Of a stretch of DNA of 64,000 nt, positions 33,346 through 60,010 are shown in pieces. The stretch comes from Metridium senile (taxonomy: Eukaryota > Cnidaria > Anthozoa > Actiniaria > Metridiidae), in assembly GCA_949775045.1 (NCBI GenBank), contig OX459103.1:827501-891500 (forward strand), given 5' to 3'. Made by a program: the position numbers and the translations under genes. Each line of letters opens with the position of its first letter. The first letter of the stretch is position 1. The notes under the pieces are model-generated. The model saw only the letters and a program-made list of their open reading frames with translations, made no database searches and was not told where the DNA came from.

Positions 33346-33776
33346 TCTTTGTGTTACTTTTTTTTTGTAACAATCACTGTATAGCGCTTAGAAAAATATA
33401 AAGAAATAAAAAATTAAAATAAAATAAAAACAAAAAATAGTTTATGATATTTTGTTACACCATATATCCTACGGATGAGGATTGAGGGTGCGTCTTTTCT
33501 CTGTCAGATTCACAAGGCTCAGATTGGCGACAGATTTCTAACACCAAAGTCAATTTCTCAATGATCAAAATCCTGTTTTTTTCTAAAATAAGACAAACCG
33601 TTGCAAATGTGTAATTCTATTGTTGTTTGCACGACTTTAAAACGGCTTATTTAACTGTTGACATTAACTTATATCATAAAAATATGATTCCACGGTTTCT
33701 ATTTCACAATTTTTACTAAGCTTTGTTACTTTAAAATAGTTTTTCGAGCCCTTCTCAGATATCAGTTTATTACATG

Positions 33777-33783
33777 TATATAA
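33777..33783 (+). promoter_or_regulatory. TATA box of gene 5
   Basis: TATATAA 47 bp before the ATG at 33830, the same distance as in gene 2. Confidence 0.65.
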
Positions 33784-33829
33784 GTGTCGATTGGGCAAAG
33801 AGTAGTCACATTCTGAACTCGTGAGCAAG

Positions 33830-36800
33830 ATGGCTCAAGCCTACAAGATAGCACTTGTTCTGGCTGTGTTTGTTTGTGTTGTCAATGCTGATGAAGAGAA
33901 ACGATCGATAAAAGACATGATGTTTGTAAAGGTTTGTGATTTGTCTTTGTTTCTTGAAACATTCTGTGATGCACATTCTACATGCAGTCATGCATCTTTT
34001 CATTCATTGATTCATTCATTCTTTCATTCATACAATCTACCATGCACCCATTCAATCGTTTTCCCATTGTTTTATTCATTGTTTCATTGTTTGATTCATT
34101 CATTCTTTCATTCATACAATCTACCATGCACCCATTCAATTGCTTTCCCATTGTTTTATTCATTGTTTCATTGTTTGATTCATTCATTCTTTCATTCATA
34201 CAATCTACCATGCACCCATTCAATCGTTTTCCCATTGTTTTATTCATTGTTTCGTTGTTTGATTGGTTGATTCATTTATTCTTTCATTCATACAATCTAC
34301 CGTGCACCCATTCAATCGTTTTCCCGTTGTTTAATTCATTGTTTCGTTGTTTCATTGTTTGATTCATTCATTCTTTCATTCATACAATCTACCATGCACC
34401 CATTCAATTGCTTTCCCATTGTTTTATTCATTGTTTCATTGTTTGATTCATTCATTCTTTCATTCATACAATCTACCATGCACCCATTCAATTGTTTTCC
34501 CATTGTTTTATTCATTGTTTCGTTGATTGATTGGTTGATTCATTCATTCTTTCATTCATACAATCTACCATGCACTCATTCAATCGCTTTCCCATTGTTT
34601 TATTCATTGTTTCATTGTTTGATTCATTCATTCTTTCATTCATACAATCTACCATGCACCCATTCAATTGTTTTCCCATTGTTTTATTCATTGTTTCGTT
34701 GATTGATTGGTTGATTCATTCATTCTTTCATTCATACAATCTACCATGCACTCATTCAATCGCTTTCCCATTGTTTTATTCATTGTTTCATTGTTTGATT
34801 CATTCATTCTTTCATTCATACAATCTACCATGCACCCATTCAATCGCTTTCCCATTGTTTTATTCATTGTTTGATTGTTTGATTCATTCATTATTTCATT
34901 CATACAATCTACCATGCACCCATTTAATCGCTTTCCCATTGTTTTATTCATTGTTTCGTTGATTGATTGTTGATTCATTCATTCTTTCATTCATACAATC
35001 TACCATGCACCCATTCAATCGTTTTCCCATTGTTTTATTCATTGATTTATTATTTCAATGATTCATTCACTGTTACTAGATTACAGAAGTCAGAACAACG
35101 TTCTTGCAAACACGGTGTACACAGTAAGAAGTATAACCGAATGCATTATATCTTATTTCATTTCAGAACTTTCTCAAGCAGTACCATTACTTATCTCCCC
35201 TCAAGAACGGAAATCATGACTGGAAAACAGCCCTGGAAATATACCAAGACTTCATGCATTTACCAGTCACAGGCAAACTGGACAATGATACTTTCGTGGA
35301 AATGCACAAACCTCGCTGTGGTTTTCCTGATGTAGAAGAAGACGACGAGCCAGGTGAGTTAAATATGAATACAGTGGAATTGATACGGGGTGGCCGGATT
35401 AAGCGGGTAAATTTTATAGAAAATGAACGGGCATGCATTTCGTCTGGCCGCAATAACGGGATGGTCGTATTAAGTGGTTGGCCGTATTAAGCGGGTGGCT
35501 ATAAGGCGGGGTTCCACTGTACCTCTTCTGTATTCTTAAAGCACTCGGTGTTTATATATATTTGTTCTTTTACTGTCCTAGTATACTTCTTAGATTATAC
35601 TGAATTCGAACAATTCATGTACATACGTATTTATCATTTTTGTGGTGGCATATCGCTTTAATTTTGAAAAACCTTTTTGTAATATCTGTAGTGAAAATAC
35701 CATAGCTAGAATAACAGCAAACGTGATCCTAAATCCCACAGTGAGTAAGGCGGGGTTCCGCTATAAATGTTATCTCTGTATCTTTGTAGGTCAGAAAAAC
35801 ACTAAGATAAGAAAGAGATTCGGTATTTCTGCATTGTCTTGGGACACCACTAAGTTGACTTATGCCTTTGAGAACTATGGTAAAGATATGTCACAAGCTA
35901 CGGTCGAGGCCGTCTTGGCCAAGGCATTCAAAGTCTGGTCAGATAGCACTGTGCTAACGTTTACAAAGATATCAGATGTACAATCAGCAAATATCAAGAT
36001 CGGGTAACTACCTCATCATCATAATCATTGTTACCAGTATCATTATATTATCATTATTATCGAATCATCGTCATCATCATCATTACCTCGTAAGCATTCC
36101 AATGATGATGAGTATCATCACCATCACAATCATGTTGTATTAATTGTTCACAAAGAGAAATTAAGGGGATTATAAATCTCCTAGTACAACAGTCTGGTCT
36201 AGGAGGCATTTCATAAACTAACCACACTCACGATTGTAAACAATGTGGCAGCAATGTTCTCATGTATACACCTATTTCACTTAATTGTTGTCATAGCCGA
36301 AGCTACAGACTGCTTGTTATGTTCATATACTACAAACACTTAGAACCAAAATATACTATGAATAAATAGATATAAGAGTAGAAATACCAACATCCTTTGC
36401 AGGCTTCAGAGTGTGAATTATTATTATATTCATATCGTTCTCATGAATGAAATCTCAATAAAAATAAAACAAAACTCAGAACAAACCCTTCTGTTATAGA
36501 TTTGGAAGTAGAACTCATCTCAACTGCCATATCAAATTTGACGGCCCAGGGATAGTGCTTGCGCATGCTATGTTCCCTACCGATGGAAGAATCCACTTTG
36601 ACGAAGACGAGTCGTTTACAGACGGGACACCATACGGGATTAACCTACTGTCAGTAGCTGTACATGAGATAGGCCATGCAATCGGAATATCACATAATTC
36701 GTACTTGAGGGCATCTAGAATGCATCCTGCTTACAAAGGTAACTTACTTTACACAGGCGGATCCAGAATTTTGTCAGGGGGTGGGGTGGTGGTGAGGTTA

Positions 36801-37067
36801 GGGGGTGTCCCAATATAGAATGAAGGGCTCTTAAGGGGGTGTCCGGTTCCACTAGGGATACTCCACTAGATCTGCTCCTGAAATGTTACTTGTGGTACTT
36901 ATGTCAGGGGGGTGCCCAATTGCAAGAAATTAAAAACCACAAATGAATTGCTTATATCTATATTTCCAAATTTTATCTTATAGGTTATACGCCAAACTTA
37001 CAGCTTCACGCAGATGATATCAATGCTGCTGTTTACCTATATGGTATTTATCATCATCAACACTATT

Positions 37068-37113
<46 letters not shown>

Positions 37114-38314
37114 CTATCATCATCATCATCATCATCAACACTGCTATCATTTTAATCTGTTATTATCACCATCATTCGGTTTATTTTTCAATGACAATGT
37201 TATTATGTATAGTTTAATAAACGAGCAGGAGTGCAAGACTTTTTTACGCCAAAAATCTAAAAGTAAATTATTTCTAAGTCTGATGTTCACTCGTCAGTAG
37301 AGATGGGGGGGGGGGGGGGGGGGAGTTGGGGGGGATGGGGGGAAGGGTAATATCTGAATTATGGACAGGAAGCATTATATAATGACACATGTGCCATTAT
37401 ATAATACTTCATGTTCATTTGCATTCCATTGTTCTTCTATTCTACACCATAATCCCTCCGCGTTTCAAACGTAGATTATGCGGTATACAATGCTTTCCCT
37501 AAAATTTATTTTGTATTTTAGGTGGATCATCAGTGAGTCAAAAGCCAGTAAAAGGTGAGTGTAACTAGATATTGTGTCATCATAATTGGTATAGCCACCA
37601 CCATCATCATAAATATCATCAACAATATTGTCATACAAATCATAACTATCATTTAATCCGCTTCATAATATTATCATAATTACAACCATCATTATTAGGT
37701 ATTCTATACCTAATATAGCTAATAATATTCTATACCTATATAGCTTCAATACTGTTGGCATCATAATCAAAATCATAAACATAATCACTATTATCATTAT
37801 CATGACCCACCATCATCATCACCATCAGCCTCAATACTGTCTTCAATATAATCATTATCACAATATTATCATCACCATGAACATTTTTCATCATCATAAT
37901 CATCATCATCAATAACAGCATCATCGTCATCATCATTATCATAATCATCATCATCATCATCATCATTAACAACAACAACAACAACAGCATCATCATCATC
38001 ATCATCAACAACAGCATCATCATCATCATCATCATCAACAACAACAACAGCATCATCAGCATCAGCATCATCATCATCATCATCATCATCATCAACAACA
38101 ACAACAACAGCATCATCATCATCATCATCAACAACAGGATCATCATCATCATCATCATCAACAACAACAGCATCATCAGCATCAGCATCATCATCATCAT
38201 CATCAACAACAGCATCATCATCATCATCCTCATCTAACCTTGCATCCTATTGCCATATAGATAATATGTAAGTATGCATGCATGCATGCATGCAACTATG
38301 GTACTAAATAAACA

Positions 38315-38345
<31 letters not shown>

Positions 38346-39167
38346 GGTTAGCACTGGACAATGAATTTCTATCATTTTTTCAGCTACCAAGTGTGCAGAT
38401 TTGAATGGAAACTGTAACATGTTTAAATACATGTGCAATATCCCGAAGCATGCTGCTGGTATGAAAAGCACTTGTGCTGAAACATGTGGATATTGCAGTA
38501 AGTGTCAATCACGTTAAAGCATGTTATAATATTAACTTTACTGGAAATTAAAAAAGAATTGAAAAACTCTATATTTACATTTGTTTAAAGTATAGCTTGA
38601 ATATTTAGATCAATTTGTGCGCACATATACATACATCTCTATAAATTATATTGTAAACAAAGTACATTTTAAATTAGTCCCATTTCTTAATGGAACTTGG
38701 AATGAAGCTGTTCTGGAACTTAGGACTATATAATGTCAGTGATCCATATTATATATACCGCAATACAATACAATACAATACAATACAATAAAGTTTATTC
38801 CAGATGCAACTAAACAGATACATATACAAAATATAAACTGAGCTGAATAGAGCAGGCGAAACACTACAAAAACAACTAAAAAGGGCATCTAGAAAGGAAG
38901 TTAAGTGGTTATCCCTATGTAAAAAATCCCTAAAATGACAAACAAATAGGCGAGCAAAGCTACAAATATACGAATATTAATATATATATATATAAATTAT
39001 CATATACTAACGTAATTTCATATTCATTTTGCCTTTTCTAAACCACACTCAAGGCAAGCAGTTATGTAAGTAACTATATACTGTTAATATCATTCCCTCA
39101 TTTCCTTGAATTCAGATGTCTGTCTGTCCGTTTGTTGTTAAGTCTGTCTCATTTCTTTGAATTCAGA

Positions 39168-39202
<35 letters not shown>

Positions 39203-39705
39203 TTAGAGTCTACTCTATTGAGTATTAGTTTATTTGTTTATTTATGTGTCTGTTTTTTTTGTTTTTGTTTGTTTGTTTGTTTGTTTCCTTATCTGTTTGT
39301 TTGTTTTGACATTTTTTCATCTCAATCGGACCAATTACAGACATCAGAGTTTCTAAATTAAAGTCTCCGCCTGTCGATATAAACTGATATAAACTTGTAC
39401 CTGATTGGTCCATTGAGATGGAAAAATGTCGAAATAATGTCAAAGATTCATCAAAAGTTTTTGTAAGTGACTAAGGTACGGCAAGTCGCACAGTAACCAC
39501 AGTGCCAATGACTGTGTGCCATTTTTGTGAACTTTCTTATACCACAATTTAAATGGACACACTTTGATTGTTTACCGCAGACTCGTGTATAAATACGGTT
39601 CCAGAGAGTTGGTGTTTACTATATAAGAAACTCAATTTATGCACCAAAGACCCTTCGATCAGACAAAACTGTCGGAAAACATGCAACCTATCATGCCAGG
39701 GATAG
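33830..39705 (+). CDS. Gene 5: secreted matrix metalloprotease with two ShK domains
   Basis: Exons 33830-33931, 35167-35353, 35790-36003, 36500-36738, 36984-37043, 37522-37554, 38384-38497, 39054-39065 and 39581-39705; 1086 nt, 361 aa. Signal peptide about 1-20. Propeptide 35-96 with the peptidoglycan-binding-like fold and the cysteine switch PRCGFPD (Cys85), which keeps the zymogen latent. Catalytic domain about 98-268 with HEIGHAIGISH (His223, Glu224, His227, His233) and the Met-turn RMHP (Met242). No hemopexin domain. A short Gly/Ser linker leads to ShK 1 (282-316) and ShK 2 (323-359). Family: MMP (peptidase M10A); human MMP23 also joins an MMP domain to a ShK-type domain, but by different neighbours. 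Odd: the structural-zinc motif His-x-Asp reads His-Leu-Asn with an extra Cys177 nearby. The 12-nt exon 8 is uncertain; skipping it also keeps the frame. The 3'UTR probably continues at 40202. Confidence 0.93.
33990..35070 (+). repeat. Satellite of 84/92-bp units in intron 1 of gene 5
   Basis: About twelve copies marked by ACAATCTACCATGCACCCAT at 84- or 92-bp spacing. The longer units carry an extra GATTGGTT. Open frames on both strands (Phe/Ile/Ser-rich forward, Met/Asn-rich reverse) come from the repeat. It starts about 60 bp after the signal-peptide exon. Confidence 0.95.
35371..35521. mobile_element. MITE with TACAGTGGAA..TTCCACTGTA ends
   Basis: Short inverted ends next to TA, inner repeats of GTGGCCG/GGCCGTATTAAGCGGGTGG. 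Relatives or parts lie at 45885-45952, 49408-50170 and 50683-50842. It lies in intron 2 of gene 5. Confidence 0.8.
37059..37140 (+). repeat. ATC microsatellite
   Basis: CATCAT run starting about 15 bp after the exon 5 donor of gene 5. A G-run follows at 37306-37323. Confidence 0.95.
37790..38235 (+). repeat. CATCAT/CAACAA compound microsatellite
   Basis: Alternating blocks of ATC and AAC triplets in intron 6 of gene 5. The Met/Leu-rich frame on the minus strand is a by-product. Confidence 0.95.
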
Positions 39706-39775
39706 ATGGTACATGTGAGTATATAACATATCCAGGGGGGGAGGGTACTCCCTTTGTCCAAATATATATTCAATA

Positions 39776-40000
39776 GGTAATTTAACGGACGAAGGGCTAA
39801 AGCTAGAAACGTCAGTAAAGTTAAGTCAACATTTTTTACGGTGTTACAAATTTTATTATATTAAATTACTTATCGTTTATATCAAACACCGACGCAGCCT
39901 ACACTAGTTTACTCGCTAGTTTCTATTTCTATTTTTTACGGTGTTACAAATTTCATTCTATCACCTATCGTTTATATCAAACACCGACGCAGCCTATATA
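39776..40000. mobile_element. Repeat R1, right part duplicated
   Basis: GACGAAGGGCTAAAGCT..AAACGTCAG, then two copies of the ATCGTTTATATCAAACACCG block, as at 10972-11242. It lies in the presumed 3'UTR intron of gene 5. Confidence 0.85.
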
Positions 40001-40384
40001 GAGATTACTTAATGGAAAATGCGGTTTTTATGCACGAGTTCAGAAGTATCAGAAAACGAACGAGTGAGTTTTTTTTTTTTTTTGACTATTTCCATTACAA
40101 CCACAAATATATAAACAATCTTCATTTCAGTTGTTTTGTTATTAATTGTTTTGCAGGAATTACCTGCATTAAAATTCTACTTTAATTGAATTTCCTTTCA
40201 GAACCGTTGAGAGTACCTGGACTACAGAAATATTCCTGGAAAAGGACCGAATATTATTGATAGTACTGTAAACTAATCATTAAAAAAATTTTTACATATA
40301 TTGTGACATTAAACAAGTTTACATGAGCATATCCGATGTGTTAATAACTGCTTACATAGTGCAGTAAACTAAATTAGTATAGAG

Positions 40385-40620
40385 AGGGGCCATGTTAGGG
40401 GGGGTTGGAAACCGCAAAACCGCACAAAAAATCGACAAAAACCGCACAATCGCACCAACATGTGCTAAACACCGCAACCGCAAGATTTCAGTGAAAAACC
40501 GCGGATATAAACAAATAAAGACACGGAAAACCTCACCAAAAATAACGCGAAACCGCATCACCGCAAACCCTTACGCCCTCCTTACGTCCCTCTCAGTATA
40601 GTTCATTTGCACTCTTCGCG
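40385..40620. repeat. AACCGCA-rich repeat
   Basis: Repeated ACCGCAAAACCGCACAAA motif. Open frames of 69 codons on both strands have no recognised domain and follow from the repeat. Confidence 0.6.
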
Positions 40621-40687
40621 AATACTGAGAATGTTTTGTTTTTAATATAGCTTATAAAATGCTAAAGTAAAAAGTATCCAAGGCCAG

Positions 40688-40825
40688 GGGCCGGTTGTAC
40701 AAAGGGTGGATAAAGTTATCCGCGGATAAACGTTATCCACTGCATAAGTTTTTTTTATAGATTTTATCCGCTGTATAAGGATTTATCCGGTGGATAGCGC
40801 TATTCACAATTCGTACAACCGGCCC
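40688..40825. mobile_element. MITE with GGGGCCGGTT ends, second copy
   Basis: GGGGCCGGTTGTACAAAG at the left and CGTACAACCGGCCCC at the right. Internal TTATCCGCGGATAA palindromes. It matches 20018-20145. Confidence 0.88.
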
Positions 40826-41297
40826 CACACCGTTACAGGCTATATAATATGAATGTGTAATTGCATAAATAAGTGAAAATACAAAAGAAGGCTAAAAAAT
40901 ATTTGATTCTTACCCCCCTAAATATAAGCGTGCCATTTTTTTTAAGAACAAATCACATGACTAGAAAGTGCACGTTTTATATTGTTAGAAGTATGATTTG
41001 CATAAAGAGCGGGGAACTGGAAAACAGTGACGCGTGTGCATGATGCGGTCTAACAAACAAACAAAAAAACAAAAAAATAAAAACAGACAGACAAACAGAA
41101 TTAGAAATGAGAAGTAAACTGAATGGTGAAAATTGAAATTTTATTGATATATATTTTTTTTAGCAATAAACTGATTAATAAAGTGTATAACAACAAACAA
41201 TAAAAATAACACTAAGATGAAGCAAAGCAATAATTGAATAAGCTATCAACATAGACTTCAGGATAAGGCTGGTTAAACTGGCCCATATTTTTCTGAT

Positions 41298-41466
41298 ACA
41301 CCTAATTGCAATAACATTGTCATATAAAAAAGAAAATTACAAAATAGGAATTGTAATTAAAAGACAAAAGAAGAAGTTCAGCTTGAGTAATCTGCTATTG
41401 TCTTTTAATTAATTCCTATTTTGTAATTGTCTTTTTTATATGACAATGTTATTGCAATTAGGTGTA
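41298..41466. mobile_element. Palindromic MITE with TACACCTA ends
   Basis: Left TACACCTAATTGCAATAAC, right complement GTTATTGCAATTAGGTGTA. The arms are almost perfect over about 65 bp each. Confidence 0.9.
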
Positions 41467-41929
41467 TCTCAAAAACCGAATTCATGTTGAGAGCAAGGTT
41501 TTTTTTACCAAAAACAAATCCAAAAGTGGACTTCAATTTGATATTTTTGACATTTCGGGCGATACAGTTTACATGGGATTTGGGAAAACTATTTAGCTTG
41601 ACAATTATGTTACATTAATTAAATTTTAGGCTGTATTATACTGCCAATCAGATTCTAGTAAATGAAATACAATGGATAATAATATGTGATAACAAAAAAG
41701 ATTTAAACTTTTAACACCGAAACAACTCATTAATTGCTCTACATTGCTTATTTTTGTATTTCCTATATAATTAAATGCATTTATCTTATTTTATTTTGAC
41801 ATGCTTTCAACCTTTATTTATCTAATGTGGACTATGGCCTTTCAAAAATATAGACTTTGATTGATTTACACTTAATCAGGATATGCAAATGGAAATTAGT
41901 ACTAGCGAGTTAAAGGCCTATAATATATA

Positions 41930-42190
41930 GCTACTAGGGTGGCATGAGTGGACTAGGGGTGAGAGCTCTACAAGTGAATAGAGTTTGTTTGATGTGTTGT
42001 TCTCTCTCATGCCACGAGAGTTTTTCTCGATCCGGGTTATCCGGTTTTCCTCCCTCAGCTCCGCCAAAATCATGAACATGTGAGCAGAGTTGTGTGTTGT
42101 AAATATGGAATGCAGTGGTAGTGATTGTGAGTGAACCTCACGGAAGAGCCCCGACGGGGAGTGATGGTTGTAAAATATATATTTTTTTTT
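41930..42190 (+). repeat. SINE-like conserved repeat, unclassified
   Basis: Holds the block GAGTTTTTCTCGATCCGGGT followed by TATCCGGTTTTCCTCCCTC, a phrase I associate with dispersed repeats of many marine invertebrates, and then a CCGACGGGGAG segment and a T-rich end. No open frame. Class uncertain. Confidence 0.4.
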
Positions 42191-42303
42191 ACTTCGTGTC
42201 CTAAAATTTCCGTAATTTTAGGCGATTTTAGCAAAAAGCTCCTAAAATCTAAGGCGATCTTAAGCGATTTGAGCGACCTCGGGCGATCTTATGATCCGGA
42301 GTA

Positions 42304-42462
42304 GCTCTAGTAAACTAGTATAGGCTTCGTCGGTGTTTGATATAAATGATAGGTAAAAGAATGAAACTTGTAATATCGACGAAGGGCTAAAGCTCAAAAC
42401 GTCAGTAAAGTTAAGTCAACACTTTTTACGATGTTACAAATTTCATTATATTACCACCCTAT
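42304..42462. mobile_element. Repeat R1 copy
   Basis: Left part from TAAACTAGTATAGGC, then CGACGAAGGGCTAAAGCTC and the end TTACAAATTTCATTATATTA. The central foldback is reduced. Confidence 0.82.
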
Positions 42463-42624
42463 CATCATCAATGCAATTAACTGACTCATTATTATTACCA
42501 GTACCAGAGTGCTTCACGAATTTTCGCTTTTATTCAGATTTTCATTTAGTCTTGAATACTAGAACAATTGACACTCGTAGTCCTTTTCGAGGTTTGCGTA
42601 GTTGCGCATAGCAAAAGTATAATT

Positions 42625-42795
42625 ACTCGGGCTTCCGTGTAAGGAAAAGCCCGAGTCTAAAAATGAAAACGGTTTTTTTTTTCGTCGTCGTCGTCTTGGT
42701 CCTCAAATTGGAGGGTCAGGCCCAGGCGTTCCTAGCAACAATGACATCATGTCTCATTTGAAGCCCGAGTGATCGCCCAGATGGTGTCTAGTTTA
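42625..42795. repeat. Uninterrupted copy of the CCCGAGTCTAAAAATG repeat
   Basis: GCCCGAGTCTAAAAATGAAAA, GGAGGGTCAGGCCCAGGCGT and GCCCGAGTGATCGCCCAG..TCTAGTTTA appear in a row here, while in gene 1 the same pieces are split between 1195-1285 and 3363-3394. Confidence 0.8.
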
Positions 42796-42797
42796 TT
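42792..42797 (-). terminator. Candidate poly(A) signal of the SEA gene
   Basis: AATAAA on the minus strand (TTTATT on plus) about 250 bp after the stop codon. It lies within a repeat, so it is only a candidate. Confidence 0.3.
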
Positions 42798-43049
42798 GTG
42801 CACAACAACGCGAACCTCGACTTAGAACCTGATCATTCGTGGTCACTGAACGGAACTGTGAAAAGTACTATTACTGAACAAACGAAAGTAGGCATATCAT
42901 TCTGGTACTGGTAGCACATGGCGCCATAATGAAAATGGCCTTGTATGATTTGTGTTTTTCTGTGCAGCGTCGATATTCTAAAGTGCCTGCATAGTGCTGC
43001 CTAGGCATTTCCGTTAATATTGGACTAGTGGCAATTTACTGCTTACAAT

Positions 43050-58174
<15,125 letters not shown>

Positions 58175-58705
58175 ACTTTCAGGACAAGTATTAACGGCAA
58201 ACAGAATAAGTAAGGTGTGACAAGAAATATTTTCTTATGGACTTGCAAGCACTGTTGACTGTATCTAACCCTGAAGATATTGATGAATTAATGTTCTTTG
58301 AAGCAGAGATATATTTATTAATTAGTGATTGTTGACGCAAAGATACATTCCTGTTAGACTACCTAAAGGTGGCCCCCTGGCGATGTCTTTTGTTAAGTTT
58401 GCAAAACCTTATGAACTTGTTATGCCTCACCAATTTGAAAACAAAACAACACGTACAATGCTAAAATTAGCCCCTAAATGTAGTCATAAAGGAATATTCT
58501 AGATTTAATGTCTGTTTCTTTGATTTTCTAGATGTAATTTTGTTTGTTTGTTTGAGTATTAAAGAAACGTTTAATGACTTTTATGTGATTTTGCGAAATT
58601 CAAAATGTTTTGTTAACTTCATATTACCAAAATCAGTGTGCGATGCGTATAATATGTTTAATTAAACTATTTTAAATAATATCTGTATTGATTTATGGAG
58701 ACATT
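58175..58705. other. Upstream region of the SEA gene
   Basis: AT-rich with no clear TATA box at the usual distance from the start codon. No gene is seen. Confidence 0.45.
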
Positions 58706-59036
58706 AAAAGTTATATAAACTAGAGTTAATTTGAAAGGTAGGGCATAAGGATTTATATAAACTAGAGTTAATTTGAAAGAGTAGGGCATAAGGATTTATA
58801 TAAACTAGGGTTAAGGTTAATTTGAAAGAGTAGGGCATAAGGATTTATATAAACTAGAGTTAAATTGAGAGAGTAGGGCATAAGGATTTATATAAACTAG
58901 AGTTAAGGTTAATTTGAAAGAGCAGGGCATAAGGATTTATATAAACTAGAGTTAAGGTAAATTTGAAAGAGTAGGGCATAAGGATTTATATAAACTAGAG
59001 TTAAGGTAAATTTGAAAGAGTAGGGCATAAGGATTT
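58706..59036 (+). repeat. About 50-bp tandem repeat, seven copies
   Basis: Units of AGGATTTATATAAACTAGAG plus a variable GTTAA(GGTTAA)TTTGAAAGAGTAGGGCATA. The optional GGTTAA changes the unit length. Confidence 0.93.
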
Positions 59037-59224
59037 ATTCATTGAAAGTTTGTTTTATACAATTTTCGTTTCAATGTTAAGACAATGCAACATTTCATCG
59101 ATATTAGGCTGGGATGCGCAACGTTGTATCTTTTTTGTTGATGTAATTGCCGAGTCTATGCGGTATTTTCTAGACCTCTTAAAATAATCATGAAAGAACT
59201 GCTGAGAAATGTTTGTGAGACTTT

Positions 59225-59535
59225 TTTACATCTATTTCAAAAAAACATTGTCGCAACTTATAAAGCAACAAGCATGAAGCCAAGACCGAAATGAATGCTA
59301 GCTTTGTGTTGATGATGCATTGAAATCATAATTATTATAATCATAATTATCAATAGAATTGATTATAATACAATGAAAATAAATAAATTAATTAATTAAT
59401 TGGGGTATTAATGCTTTTGAAAGCAAGACTAATTTCAATGCATTACCAGCACAAAACCAGCATTCATTTCGGTCTTGGCTTCATGCTTGTTGCCCTTACA
59501 AGCTGCGACAATGTTTTTTTAAATAGGTGTATACA
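59225..59535. mobile_element. Foldback MITE with CTATTTCAAAAA ends
   Basis: Left CTATTTCAAAAAAACATTGT..GCAACAAGCATGAAGCCAAG, right complement CTTGGCTTCATGCTTGTTGC..AATAGGTGTATAC. An AT-rich loop of about 130 bp. Confidence 0.9.
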
Positions 59536-59621
59536 GAACCACTTCTTCAAAATGGGGTAAAAATAAGTTTTAGCAAATTTTGTCGCCACATAATATGATA
59601 AGTAGAAAAAATGCGACAAAG

Positions 59622-59714
59622 GGCTTTTACTCCGACGAAGGGCTAAAGCTCGAAACGTCAGTAAAGTTAAGTCAACATTTTTTACGGTGTTACAAATTTC
59701 ATAATATTACCTAT
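59622..59714. mobile_element. Repeat R1, right part only
   Basis: TTTTACTCCGACGAAGGGC through TTACAAATTTCATAATATTA. Truncated copy. Confidence 0.85.
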
Positions 59715-59854
59715 AGTAGATAAAAGCGTTTATTATCACACTAGTCATAGACGAGTACAAATATCGCAGGAGTAGGACTGGATCGACTAAAAATATCCCG
59801 CGATATTTTTACTTGTCTATTTATTACAAAGCGTGATAAGACGCACGAGCTTCA

Positions 59855-60010
59855 GCGGTAGATAAATAGAGGATATTACATGGGCGCGCGGAGATACGAA
59901 TTTTATCTTCGAGTGTTGAATAGAGATATTCAACACGAGAAGATAAAATTTGTATCTCCAAGCGACCATGTAATGTTCTGTTTATTATATAGATATCAAT
60001 GAAATGTCAA
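59855..60010. mobile_element. Foldback element
   Basis: ATTACATGG..GCGGAGATACGAATTTTATC and its complement GATAAAATTTGTATCTCC..CCATGTAAT around a GTGTTGAATAGAGATATTCAACAC core palindrome. Confidence 0.85.

Noticed and set aside
33978..34978. Several 90-150 codon frames on both strands
   Set aside because: All arise from the 84/92-bp satellite in intron 1 of gene 5.
33990..35070. CRISPR-like array
   Set aside because: Regular repeats without unique spacers, in an animal gene intron. It is a satellite.
37736..38233. Met/Leu-rich minus-strand protein
   Set aside because: CATCAT/CAACAA microsatellite in an intron.
39165..39361. Cys/Leu/Phe-rich short protein
   Set aside because: Comes from CTGTTTGT repeats in an intron of gene 5.
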